DNA of 64,000 bases from contig NZ_JANLOD010000047.1 of the NCBI RefSeq assembly GCF_025466085.1, forward strand, positions 1 through 64,000, given 5' to 3'. The stretch's first letter is position 1; every line of letters starts with the position of its first letter. The notes below the pieces were generated by a model. That model searched no databases, had not been told where the DNA came from, and saw only the letters and a list, made by a program, of their open reading frames with translations. A program made the translations under genes and the position numbers. The DNA is from Pseudomonas sp. 14P_8.1_Bac3. Lineage in GTDB: Bacteria; Pseudomonadota; Gammaproteobacteria; Pseudomonadales; Pseudomonadaceae. Below, piece after piece: positions 1 to 8,233 of this stretch.

Positions 1-50
1 GGGCTGGCTATGACGGTTTGAAAAAAATATCTTGGTTTCTGATTCGCCGC

Positions 51-75
51 CATCGCGAGCAGGCTCGCTCCCACA
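51..75. repeat. Single REP palindrome
   Basis: The stretch matches the core of the pseudomonad REP repeats seen elsewhere in this window: CATCGCGAGC followed by AGGCTCGCTCCCACA. It lies just past the 3' end of the transporter ATPase gene, the usual intergenic location for REPs. Nothing else can be assigned in the first 99 bases. Confidence 0.75.
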
Positions 76-99
76 TGCGTATCTGCCCTGTCTCTTTAT

Positions 100-894
100 C
101 TAATTTGCTTCTTTCACCGCGCTGAGAAATGCGCAGGTGCGTTCCTGCTGCGGGTGTTCGAATATCTGCGCTGGCGTGCCCTGCTCGTGAATCTGCCCCT
201 TGTAGAAAAAACACACGCGATCCGCGAACTCCCGAGCGAAGCCCATCTGGTGCGTGACCATCAGCATGGTCAGGTTGTGCTCGGTGCCGAGCTTGCGGAT
301 GACGTTAAGCACTTCGCCACACAGTTCCGGGTCGAGGGCTGAGGTCACTTCATCGAACAGCATGACTTTCGGGCGCATTGCCAGCGCCCGGGCGATCGCC
401 ACCCGTTGCTGCTGGCCGCCGGACAATTGCGACGGGTAATGCCCAAGCTTGCTACCCAGCCCCACCAGTTCCAGCAAGTCTGCGGCGCGCTCACGTGCCT
501 CGGCGGGTTTCATGCCGAGCACCTGCACGGGCGCCTCGATCACGTTTTGCAACGCCGTCATGTGCGGGAACAGGTTGAAACTCTGGAACACCATGCCGAT
601 CTTGCCGCGCACCCGACGGATGTGCCGATCGTTGGCAGGCACCAATACGCCATTGCGGTTGTGCATGTGGGTCAGCAAGTCGTCTTCGATGCGGATCAAC
701 CCGTCGTCGATGCCTTCGAGCGTCATCAGTACCCGTAACAGCGTGGATTTGCCCGAGCCGCTGGGACCGATGATCGCGACTTTCTCGCCCGGCGTGACAT
801 CGAGGTTCAAGTGATCGAGCACCGTGAAGTTGCCGTAGCTCTTGGTGACGTCCTGGAAACTGACGATCGGTTTGACCGCCTGGGTTGCCTGCAT
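100..894 (-). CDS. ehuA: Ectoine/hydroxyectoine ABC transporter, ATP-binding protein EhuA
   Basis: This is the ATPase of a polar amino-acid-type ABC importer. It shows Walker A GPSGSGKS, signature LSGGQQQR and Walker B MLFDEVTSALD, and its 264 residues are normal for the family. An upstream ATG at 975 would overlap the ehuD stop and add 27 residues, but the ATG at 894 is preceded by AGGAGG at eight bases and begins just before the conserved VSFQDVTKSYG strand, so I prefer it. It is the last gene of ehuB-ehuC-ehuD-ehuA. The ectoine specificity is inferred from the divergent eut/doe genes; by sequence alone it could be a general polar amino acid ATPase. Confidence 0.85.
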   Translation of the reverse strand: MQATQAVKPIVSFQDVTKSYGNFTVLDHLNLDVTPGEKVAIIGPSGSGKSTLLRVLMTLEGIDDGLIRIEDDLLTHMHNRNGVLVPANDRHIRRVRGKIGMVFQSFNLFPHMTALQNVIEAPVQVLGMKPAEARERAADLLELVGLGSKLGHYPSQLSGGQQQRVAIARALAMRPKVMLFDEVTSALDPELCGEVLNVIRKLGTEHNLTMLMVTHQMGFAREFADRVCFFYKGQIHEQGTPAQIFEHPQQERTCAFLSAVKEAN

Positions 895-974
895 GGCCGT
901 GGCCTCCTGCGGATGCAGCGGGGGCGGGGTGCTGTGTCGGGAAAAGTCGCTGGGTGTCGAGAGTGGAGAAGTCA

Positions 975-1631
975 TTAGCGTAGCTCCAGGCGCACTTCAA
1001 GGCGCCGTACCAGATAAGCCAAAGCGATGCTCAGGGCGAGGAAAAACAGACCGACCATGGTGATCGGCTCCAGGTAGCGGAAGTTCTCGGAGCCGATGTT
1101 CTTGGCCTGTTGCATGATTTCCACCACGGTAATCGCCGACAGCACCGGCGTGTCTTTGAGCATCGCCACCAGGTAGTTGCCCAACGGCGGCAGGATCGGC
1201 CGCAGGGCCTGGGGCAGAATGATGTTGCGATAGGCGCTGTACGGGGCGATGTTCAGCGCGGTGACCGCCTCCCATTGCGCGCGTGGCACGGCATCGAGGC
1301 CACCGCGATAGACCTCGGCGATGTAACAGGCGTAATGCAGGCCGATGCCGAGAATGCCCACTTGCATGGCGCTCATGCTGACGCCGTAGTTGGGCAGCAC
1401 GTAATAGAGGAAATACACCTGGATCAGCAGCGGCGTGCTGCGAATGAACTCGATCACCCCGGTCGCCGGCAGCGAGAGCCACAGCCTGCGACTGCGGCGG
1501 CCGATGGCCAGGAACAAGCCCAGCACGATGGCGATCAGGAAACCGATCAGGGTAATGCCCACGGTGTTGAGCGAGGCCTGCAGCAAGTCGGGCAGGATTT
1601 GCCAGGCATAGGTCCAGTCGAACAGGGTCAT
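975..1631 (-). CDS. ehuD: Ectoine/hydroxyectoine ABC transporter permease EhuD
   Basis: This 218-residue inner-membrane permease belongs to the HisM/GlnP family. Its hydrophobic segments begin around residues 18-42 and continue to residue 207, and the cytoplasmic EAA loop (AQWEAVTALNIAPYSAYRNI, about 130-149) contacts the ATPase. The first residues are preceded by an ATGA overlap with the ehuC stop, so the two permease genes are translationally coupled. EhuC and EhuD would form a heterodimeric channel. The substrate assignment comes from context. Confidence 0.85.
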   Translation of the reverse strand: MTLFDWTYAWQILPDLLQASLNTVGITLIGFLIAIVLGLFLAIGRRSRRLWLSLPATGVIEFIRSTPLLIQVYFLYYVLPNYGVSMSAMQVGILGIGLHYACYIAEVYRGGLDAVPRAQWEAVTALNIAPYSAYRNIILPQALRPILPPLGNYLVAMLKDTPVLSAITVVEIMQQAKNIGSENFRYLEPITMVGLFFLALSIALAYLVRRLEVRLELR

Positions 1632-2287
1632 GACAGACCTCCACGCATCCGTCCGCGCGCCAGGCGCCGTTCAAGCTGGCGCATGCCGAGGTTGATGGCC
1701 TGGGCCAGGATGAAATACATCACCAGGGCCAGGCTGAAAATCTCCAGGGTCTGGAACGTCGCCTGATCGAGTTGACGAGCGCGGAAGCTCAAGTCCGACA
1801 AGGTAATCAACGACACCAGCGAGGTGTTTTTCAGCAATTCGATCAGCAGGTTGGTGCCCGGCGGAATGGCCGCCAGCAGTGCCTGCGGCAGAATGATCCG
1901 GCGAAAACGCTTGTAGCCGCTGAAGTTCAGCGCCGTGGACGCTTCGTACTGACCCTTGGCGACGGAGCCGATCGCACCGCGCATCACTTCCGCACCGTAA
2001 GCACCGATGTGCAAACCGAGGCCGACGATGGCCACGCTGTATGAACTCAACTCGACGTTGAACGGCGGCAAGGGCAATACAAAAAACAGCCAGAACAATT
2101 GCACCAGCAACGACGTGCCGCGAAACACTTCAATGTAGGCAATGGAAAACCAGCGCAACGCTCGCCATGGCGACATGCGTCCCAGCGCCGCGAGGATGGC
2201 GGCGACGATGGCCAGCAGCGAGCCGAACACCGTCACCTGGAGCGTGACCCAGGCGCCTTGTATCAACAGCGGAAGTAATTCACCCAT
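1628..2287 (-). CDS. ehuC: Ectoine/hydroxyectoine ABC transporter permease EhuC
   Basis: This 219-residue permease of the His/Glu/Gln/Arg/opine family is the second half of the importer channel. Several membrane-spanning stretches are visible, starting at about residues 8-35. The EAA-type loop reads GQYEASTALNFSGYKRFRRI, near residues 129-148. It starts 69 bases after ehuB and overlaps ehuD by four bases, consistent with one ehuBCDA transcript. The arginine-rich C terminus (RRLARGRMRGG) is probably cytoplasmic. Confidence 0.85.
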   Translation of the reverse strand: MGELLPLLIQGAWVTLQVTVFGSLLAIVAAILAALGRMSPWRALRWFSIAYIEVFRGTSLLVQLFWLFFVLPLPPFNVELSSYSVAIVGLGLHIGAYGAEVMRGAIGSVAKGQYEASTALNFSGYKRFRRIILPQALLAAIPPGTNLLIELLKNTSLVSLITLSDLSFRARQLDQATFQTLEIFSLALVMYFILAQAINLGMRQLERRLARGRMRGGLS

Positions 2288-2356
2288 GGTTTAAACCTGG
2301 CCATCCGGATTAAGCAGGGAAATAGGCATCGCGCCGCAGCGCCATGCCTGTTTCGA

Positions 2357-3214
2357 CTATTGAGCGCAGAGCTCGGCAGCCGTTTTGCTGGTCACGTTGG
2401 ATTTGTCGAACCCGAACGGGGCGACGGCCTTGAGGTGCTCCTCGGAGCCCAGCCACTTTTTCAGTTCGGCGTTGACCGCGTCACGCAGGTCCTTGTCTTC
2501 CGGACGGAAGGCGAGGGCGCCGTAACCGATGTGCGACGGATCGTCCTTGAACTCGGTAACCGCTTCGACTTTCTCGCCGCCCTTGGAAGCCAGGCCTTTC
2601 ATGGTCAACTGAGTGCCCACGGCCGCATCGGCACGCCCGGCCCGTACGGCTTGCAGTTGTGCGGTCGTGTCCGGCACCTGAAGAATCTGCGCATCCTTCA
2701 CCCCCGAATCCCGCGCATACGCCAGGTTCACCGTGCCGGCCATGATCGCCAGTTTCACATCCGGGTTCCTGGCGATGTCTTCATAGCTGTGCAGGTTTTT
2801 CGGATTGCCCTTGGCGGTCAGCAGGGCGTCCGGCAACTGGTACTGCGGATCGGTAAACAGCACTTGCTTGCAGCGCGCCGGGGTGATGTACATGCCGGCC
2901 GCGATCACATCAAAACGTCCGGCGCGCAAACCCGGAATCAACGAGCCCCACTCGGTCAACACGCCGTCGACTTTCTTGATGCCCATTTTCTCGAAGATCG
3001 CCTTGGCGATTTCCGGCGACTCACCGGTGACCCTGCCGTCGGTTTCAGTAAAGGCAAAAGGGGTTTCGTTGGCGTAGCCGATGCGGATGCTGCTGTTTTG
3101 TTTGACGGTTTCCAGCGTAGTCGCGGCGTGGGCGCTGGCGGCCAGGCCGAATATCGCGCAGGCCACGAACAGGCAACGCAATGCAGGGGTCGTGCGGGAA
3201 GGGAAATTGCTCAT
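2357..3214 (-). CDS. ehuB: Ectoine/hydroxyectoine-binding periplasmic protein EhuB
   Basis: This is the solute-binding protein of the importer (285 residues, SBP family 3). An N-terminal hydrophobic stretch ends in AHA-A near residue 30, a typical signal peptidase I site, so the mature protein should be periplasmic. After cleavage it begins with the family-3 pattern IRIGYANETPFAF and continues with GESPEIAKAIFEKMG. The start is supported by AGGAG about nine bases upstream. It is the first gene of the minus-strand importer operon and divides its upstream region with the regulator gene enuR. Binding of ectoine rather than another amino acid derivative is inferred from the adjacent degradation genes. 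Confidence 0.85.
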   Translation of the reverse strand: MSNFPSRTTPALRCLFVACAIFGLAASAHAATTLETVKQNSSIRIGYANETPFAFTETDGRVTGESPEIAKAIFEKMGIKKVDGVLTEWGSLIPGLRAGRFDVIAAGMYITPARCKQVLFTDPQYQLPDALLTAKGNPKNLHSYEDIARNPDVKLAIMAGTVNLAYARDSGVKDAQILQVPDTTAQLQAVRAGRADAAVGTQLTMKGLASKGGEKVEAVTEFKDDPSHIGYGALAFRPEDKDLRDAVNAELKKWLGSEEHLKAVAPFGFDKSNVTSKTAAELCAQ

Positions 3215-3496
3215 CGATAAAATCTCCTGTTTCTTGTGGACCCGTCGTTGACGGCTCTGTGGTAGGAGGCAGTGTTACAAGAGCAAAGCGTACAAAGGCT
3301 GGTTCCATTGAATGGGACACCGCCTGGGTACAGATCGATTGGTATTTTTGTGAGGGCTTGCTGACAAGCCCGGGCATCGACCTTGGACCGAGCATACAAA
3401 AGCCCCGGCCATCATTGCATTGCACTAGGACAATTGCTTTGCAGGGATTCTCGCGGGATGCTGTCGGCACTGGCATTTACGCGGGTTTTAGCGCTG
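3215..3496. promoter_or_regulatory. Divergent ehuB/enuR control region with repeated motifs
   Basis: These 282 bases separate ehuB (minus) from enuR (plus) and must carry both promoters. I see two near-identical direct repeats, GCGTACAAAGGC at 3288-3299 and GCATACAAAAGCC at 3392-3404. A further motif, TTGCACTAGGACA at 3420-3432, recurs in front of eutB as TTGCCCTAGTACA. MocR-type regulators often bind direct repeats, so these are candidate EnuR sites. That is inference; no binding data are available here. Confidence 0.5.
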
Positions 3497-4891
3497 ATGG
3501 AGAAGTGGAAAGCAGCTTTGGAGATCGCCCGCAGCGGCGAATCCAAATACAAGATCCTGGTGCAGGCCATCGCCGAAGACATCGAGCAGGGTGTGCTGGC
3601 CAACGATCAGCGCCTGCCACCCCAGCGGCAGGTGGCCGATGCCATGGGTATCAGCGTGCAGACGGTGACCAATGCTTACAAGGAACTGGAGCGCCAGGGC
3701 CTGGTGCGTTGCGAAGTCGGGCGCGGCAGCTTTGTCTCGCGGCGCATGAGCGACCGGGTGGCGACCTATATTCTCGACAGCCCCGAACGGGCGCTGGTGG
3801 ACTTTTCTATCGCACGGATCCTCCACACCCGCGAGCACGATCAGTGCTGGCGCGACACCTGCCGGGCGCTCAGCACGGAAGAAGACCAGCCGTGGATTCG
3901 CGCCTTTCGTCCGATCGCCGGTTTCGAATCGCACCGCGAAGCCGCGATGCACTGGATCGCAAAGCTGGGCCTGCGGGTAGAACGCGACGATATCCTGATC
4001 ACCAATGGCGCGGCGCACGCGGTGTTCCTTGCCCTGGCCTCACTGGCCGGCCCAGACGACGTGGTGTTGTGTGAAGGCATCACCGACCATGGCGTCATCG
4101 GCAATTCCCAGGTGTTGGGGTTTACCCTCAAAGGCTTGGAGATGGACCGATATGGCATCGACCCGGAACACTTTGAAGACATGTGCAGCAACGAGCGCAT
4201 CACCGCGCTGGTGTGCACGCCGAACCTGAACAACCCGACCACGACCCTGATGCCGGACAGTCGTCGCCGGGAAATCGCCGACATTGCCCGACGGTTCGGC
4301 GTGCACATCATTGAGGACGACGTGTATGGCCCGCTGCTGGATGAGCGCCACGCACCGCCGATCAGTCACTACCTGCCGGAACTGTCGTTCTATTGCACCA
4401 GCATGACCAAGTCGGTGCTCACCGGTTTACGCGTCGGCTATCTGGTCATGCCCAAGCGGCTGGCGTTGCGCACCGAGAGCATCCTGCGAGTCAACAGCTG
4501 GATGGCCACGCCCATGGTGTCGGAGATCGCGGCGCGCTGGATTCGCGACGGTCGCGCCGACACCCTCGTGGCTTTGCAGCGTCAATTGCTGGCCGGGCGG
4601 CAGGCGATGGTCAGCGAATACCTGGGCGAGTTCCTGCTGGGGCAGCATCCCCATGCCTTGAACGCCTGGGTCGGGATTCCGGCGCATTGGGAAGTCGACA
4701 GTCTGGTGCGGGCCCTGCGTCACCGGCACATTGCGGTCACCTCGCCTGACCCGTTCACCGTACGTGGCACGCCCCGGGCCCGGGCGGTGAGGATGTGTGT
4801 CGGCGCCGAATGCAGCGATGAAGAAATGCGTGACGCACTGATGAGCATGCGCGAGATCTTCGGCCAGTACCCGCAAATCCATGACTTCTGA
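3497..4891 (+). CDS. enuR: MocR/GntR-type regulator of ectoine catabolism EnuR
   Basis: This is a 464-residue MocR-family regulator: an N-terminal GntR winged helix (about residues 10-80, with LPPQRQVADAMGISVQTVTN) joined to a large class-I aminotransferase-like domain. The PLP-anchoring lysine is K305 in the SMTKSVLTGLRVGY motif. In characterised EnuR proteins this domain carries PLP and senses ectoine breakdown products (N-acetyl-diaminobutyrate and diaminobutyrate), relieving repression. The start at 3497 places MEKWKAALE just before the helix-turn-helix; longer in-frame starts at 3383 and 3461 exist and cannot be excluded. It faces away from ehuB and lies upstream of eutB, as expected for the local regulator. 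Confidence 0.85.
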   Translation: MEKWKAALEIARSGESKYKILVQAIAEDIEQGVLANDQRLPPQRQVADAMGISVQTVTNAYKELERQGLVRCEVGRGSFVSRRMSDRVATYILDSPERALVDFSIARILHTREHDQCWRDTCRALSTEEDQPWIRAFRPIAGFESHREAAMHWIAKLGLRVERDDILITNGAAHAVFLALASLAGPDDVVLCEGITDHGVIGNSQVLGFTLKGLEMDRYGIDPEHFEDMCSNERITALVCTPNLNNPTTTLMPDSRRREIADIARRFGVHIIEDDVYGPLLDERHAPPISHYLPELSFYCTSMTKSVLTGLRVGYLVMPKRLALRTESILRVNSWMATPMVSEIAARWIRDGRADTLVALQRQLLAGRQAMVSEYLGEFLLGQHPHALNAWVGIPAHWEVDSLVRALRHRHIAVTSPDPFTVRGTPRARAVRMCVGAECSDEEMRDALMSMREIFGQYPQIHDF

Positions 4892-4926
4892 CCGGGGAAA
4901 AGACGGCGAAAAGTTTGTCGGCTAAA

Positions 4927-4940
4927 TTGCCCTAGTACAT
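4927..4940 (+). promoter_or_regulatory. Candidate operator/promoter element before eutB
   Basis: TTGCCCTAGTACAT lies about 60 bases upstream of eutB and shares TTGCnCTAGnACA with the sequence at 3420-3432 in the ehuB/enuR control region. Its occurrence in front of both transcription units of the same locus suggests a shared regulator site, most simply for EnuR. No strong sigma70 consensus was evident. Confidence 0.4.
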
Positions 4941-4998
4941 TCATTGCGACAATCCAGTCCTCTTAGACTGCGCCCAACACCTCCGTCGGGACGCGGTC

Positions 4999-5970
4999 AT
5001 GGCAACGTTGCAGCTACAGGATATTTACCTCGCTCGCCAGCGCATCGAATCGCTGGTTCGGCGGACCCCGATGGAATATTCGCCCAGCCTTTCACAGCGC
5101 CTGGGCGTGGCGGTTTACCTCAAGCTCGAATCCCGGCAAATCACCGGCAGCTTTAAGTTGCGCGGTGCAAGCCATGCGGTGGCGCAGCTCAGTGCCGAGG
5201 AAAAAAGTCGTGGCGTCGTGGCAGCATCGACCGGCAATCACGGTCGCGCGCTGGCGTATGCCGCTTCCCGCCAAGGCGTGAAGGCGACTATTTGCCTGTC
5301 GCAGTTGGTGCCGGCAAACAAGGTTCAGGCCATTCGCGACCTGGGTGCCGAGGTGTGCGTTTTCGGTCGGTCCCAGGACGACGCCCAGCGTCAGGCCGAG
5401 CGCATTGCCAGCGATGAGGGCGCGACCTTGCTGCCGCCGTTCGATCACCCGGCCATCATCGCGGGGCAGGGCACGCTGGGCCTGGAAATCCTCGAACAAC
5501 AACCCGACGTGACGCAGGTCCTGCTGCCGTTGTCCGGTGGTGGTCTGTTTGCCGGTGTGGCGCTGGCGCTCAAAAGTGCCAGCCGGAATATCGTCACTCA
5601 TGGCATCAGCATGGCGCGCGGTGCGGCCATGCACGCCAGCCTCGCGGCCGGTTATCCCGTGGTAGTCGAAGAGCTGCCGACCCTCGCCGATTCGCTCGGC
5701 GGCGGCATCGGCCTGGACAACCGTTACACCTTCAGCCTGACCCGCGAGCTGTGCGATCACCTGCACCTGCTCAGCGAAGCCTCCATTGCCAATGCCATGC
5801 GCCATGCCTATCGCGAAGAGCGCCTGGTGCTCGAAGGCGCGGCGGCGGTCGGCATCGCCGCGCTGCTCGATGGCCTGATCGAGCCGCGCGGACCGATCGT
5901 GGTGGTGGTCAGCGGTCGCAACGTCGATGTCGATCAGCATCTGCGCGTACTTGCCGGAGCCGATGCATGA
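4999..5970 (+). CDS. eutB: Hydroxyectoine utilisation dehydratase EutB
   Basis: This PLP-dependent enzyme of the threonine/serine dehydratase fold has 323 residues. The PLP lysine is K53 in SFKLRGA, followed by the S/TGNHGRALA substrate loop and the phosphate-binding loop SGGGLFAG. In ectoine clusters this family member is EutB, thought to eliminate water from the hydroxylated intermediate as the first part of conversion of hydroxyectoine to ectoine. Without context it would be called a threonine dehydratase. It begins 107 bases after enuR and runs directly into eutC, supporting a shared transcript. Confidence 0.85.
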   Translation: MATLQLQDIYLARQRIESLVRRTPMEYSPSLSQRLGVAVYLKLESRQITGSFKLRGASHAVAQLSAEEKSRGVVAASTGNHGRALAYAASRQGVKATICLSQLVPANKVQAIRDLGAEVCVFGRSQDDAQRQAERIASDEGATLLPPFDHPAIIAGQGTLGLEILEQQPDVTQVLLPLSGGGLFAGVALALKSASRNIVTHGISMARGAAMHASLAAGYPVVVEELPTLADSLGGGIGLDNRYTFSLTRELCDHLHLLSEASIANAMRHAYREERLVLEGAAAVGIAALLDGLIEPRGPIVVVVSGRNVDVDQHLRVLAGADA

Positions 5971-6004
5971 ACCCCAACCAAACACTGACGGGAGCGCTGC
6001 GTTG

Positions 6005-6997
6005 ATGAGCGGAATCACTTTATTGAGCGAAGCGGATCTGCGCGCCTGCGTGGCGCTGGATGTGTCGGTCATCGACGCCATCGAACAGGCCTTCGTGCTG
6101 TTGGCCACGGCGGACGTGGCAATGCCGCCGATCTTGCGTCTGGATATTGCGCAGCATAACGGTGAAGTGGACGTGAAAACCGCTTACCTGCCAGGTCTCG
6201 AGCGGTTCGCGATCAAAGTCAGTCCGGGTTTTTTCGATAACCCCACACTGGGCCTGCCGAGCCTCAACGGCATGATGATGTTGTTGTCGGCGCGCACCGG
6301 TTTGCTGGACGCCTTGTTGCTGGACAACGGTTACCTGACCGCTGTCCGCACCGCGGCGGCGGGTGCGGTCGCGGCGCGAGCCCTGTCGCGGGTCGACAGT
6401 TGCTGCGTGGCCTTGATCGGTGCGGGTGAGCAAGCCGCGTTGCAGCTTCAGGCGTTGCGTCTGGTGCGGCCGATTGAGTCGGTCCGCGTCTGGACACGGG
6501 ACATCGCCAAGGCCGAAGACTTCAGCGCCGGGCTGGCGCGCACTACCGGGCTGACGGTCAGCGCTTGCGCGAGCATCGAAGAGGCCATCGCTGACGCGGA
6601 CATCGCCGTGACCTGTACGCCGAGCCGTGAACCGCTGATTGAAGCGCGTCACTTGCACCCCGGCCTGCATATCACCGCCATGGGCTCGGACGCCGAACAC
6701 AAGAACGAAATTTCCCCCCAGGCGCTGGCCAGGGTCGATCGTTACGTGGCGGATCGCCTGAGCCAGACGCGCATTCTTGGCGAGTTGCATCACGCCCTGG
6801 TGGCCGGCGCTATCACCGACGAATCGGGCCTGACGGAGCTGGGCCAGATCCTCGCGGGTCAGCACCCCGGTCGCACCGATGCCTCGCAGATCACGTTGTG
6901 CGACCTCACCGGCACCGGAGCTCAGGACACGGCCATGGCCAATCTGGCCTTCGAGCGCGCGCGCTCGGCCGGCAAGGGTTTTCAGTTCGGCAGCTAA
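6005..6997 (+). CDS. eutC: Ectoine utilisation protein EutC (ornithine cyclodeaminase family)
   Basis: This 330-residue member of the ornithine cyclodeaminase/mu-crystallin family has a Rossmann NAD-binding motif CVALIGAGEQAALQLQA around residues 135-150. In hydroxyectoine gene sets EutC acts with EutB, probably reducing the imine or keto product of the dehydratase. The chosen ATG at 6005 follows GGGAG and begins MSGITLLSEADLR, the usual family N terminus. An in-frame ATG at 5963, overlapping the eutB stop, is an alternative. Genuine ornithine cyclodeaminase activity cannot be excluded from sequence but is unlikely in this context. Confidence 0.83.
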   Translation: MSGITLLSEADLRACVALDVSVIDAIEQAFVLLATADVAMPPILRLDIAQHNGEVDVKTAYLPGLERFAIKVSPGFFDNPTLGLPSLNGMMMLLSARTGLLDALLLDNGYLTAVRTAAAGAVAARALSRVDSCCVALIGAGEQAALQLQALRLVRPIESVRVWTRDIAKAEDFSAGLARTTGLTVSACASIEEAIADADIAVTCTPSREPLIEARHLHPGLHITAMGSDAEHKNEISPQALARVDRYVADRLSQTRILGELHHALVAGAITDESGLTELGQILAGQHPGRTDASQITLCDLTGTGAQDTAMANLAFERARSAGKGFQFGS

Positions 6998-7039
6998 ACG
7001 TTTTTTTCATCCGTGCGTCATTTATCAGAGGGCATGTGC

Positions 7040-8230
7040 ATGTCTCAGATAGTCGTCAATCTCCCGTTCGAACGGGAAGAGTACGCCCAGCGTCTGGCCA
7101 AGGTTCGAGCGGCCATGCAAACCCAGGGCATCGAGCTGTTGCTGGTGACCGATCCGTCGAACATGGCCTGGCTGACGGGCTACGACGGTTGGTCGTTCTA
7201 TGTTCACCAATGCGTGCTGCTGGCGCTCGACGGCGAGCCGGTGTGGTTCGGTCGCGGGCAGGATGCCAACGGTGCCAGGCGCACGGTGTTCATGCAGCAC
7301 CAGAACATCGTCGGCTACCCGGACATTTACGTGCAGTCCCGGGAACGGCATCCGATGGATTACCTGTCACAGGAAGTCATCAGCGCCCGCGGCTGGGACG
7401 CGCTGACCATCGGCGTGGAAATGGACAACTACTACTTCAGTGCGGCCGCGTATCTGTCGCTGCAACGACACCTGCCGAAAGCCACCCTGATCGACGCCGT
7501 CGGGCTGGTGAACTGGCAGCGGGCAATCAAGTCGCCCCAGGAAATCGCCTACATGCGCATTGCCGCGCGCATCGTCGAGAACATGCACGGGCGGATCCTC
7601 GAGCGGATCGAACCGGGCATGCGCAAGAACGAACTGGTGGCCGAGATCTACAGCAGCGGCATCCTTGGCGCCGATGGCCATGGTGGCGACTACCCGGCTA
7701 TCGTGCCGCTGTTACCAACCGGCGCCGACGCCAGCGCGCCGCACCTGACCTGGGACGATACGCCGTTCGAAAAAGGCGCCGGGACATTCTTCGAAATAGC
7801 CGGGTGCTACAAGCGTTATCACTGCCCGTTGTCGCGCACGATCTACCTGGGTAAACCGCCGCAACATTTTCTCGAAGGCGAAAAAGCCGTGGTCGAAGGC
7901 ATTGCCGCGGGGCTGGACGCGGCGAAACCGGGCAACACCACCGGCGACATTGCCGTGGCGTTTTTCAAGGTGCTGGAGAAGTTCGGCATCCACAAGGACA
8001 GCCGTTGCGGCTATCCGATCGGGATCAGTTATCCGCCGGACTGGGGCGAGCGCACCATGAGCCTGCGCCCCGGCGACAGCAGCGTGTTGCAACCGGGTAT
8101 GACGTTCCACTTCATGCCGGGCCTGTGGATGGACGACTGGGGGCTGGAAATCACCGAAAGCATCCTGATCACCGAGACCGGCGTCGAAACGCTGTGCACT
8201 GTGCCGCGCCAACTGTTCGTGAAGGATTGA
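7040..8230 (+). CDS. doeA: Ectoine hydrolase DoeA
   Basis: This 396-residue protein of the M24 creatinase/aminopeptidase P (pita-bread) family has a creatinase-like N-terminal domain (LLLVTDPSNMAWLTGYDGW) and a C-terminal catalytic domain. DoeA (also called EutD) hydrolyses the ectoine ring to N-alpha-acetyl-L-2,4-diaminobutyrate. The ATG at 7040 is preceded by AGAGGG at a good distance; an upstream ATG at 7013 would add nine residues. It begins 42 bases after eutC and ends three bases before doeB, so the two catabolic steps are tightly coupled. The assignment rests on family plus pathway context. Confidence 0.88.
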   Translation: MSQIVVNLPFEREEYAQRLAKVRAAMQTQGIELLLVTDPSNMAWLTGYDGWSFYVHQCVLLALDGEPVWFGRGQDANGARRTVFMQHQNIVGYPDIYVQSRERHPMDYLSQEVISARGWDALTIGVEMDNYYFSAAAYLSLQRHLPKATLIDAVGLVNWQRAIKSPQEIAYMRIAARIVENMHGRILERIEPGMRKNELVAEIYSSGILGADGHGGDYPAIVPLLPTGADASAPHLTWDDTPFEKGAGTFFEIAGCYKRYHCPLSRTIYLGKPPQHFLEGEKAVVEGIAAGLDAAKPGNTTGDIAVAFFKVLEKFGIHKDSRCGYPIGISYPPDWGERTMSLRPGDSSVLQPGMTFHFMPGLWMDDWGLEITESILITETGVETLCTVPRQLFVKD

Positions 8231-8233
8231 GCC

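Noticed and set aside
100-3214. Calling the importer a glutamine or general polar amino acid transporter
   Set aside because: The protein families fit, but the divergent enuR-eut-doe genes make ectoine import far more likely.
7040-8230. Calling this gene a Xaa-Pro aminopeptidase or creatinase
   Set aside because: The fold is shared, but position directly before the doeB deacetylase gene and after eutBC supports ectoine hydrolase.
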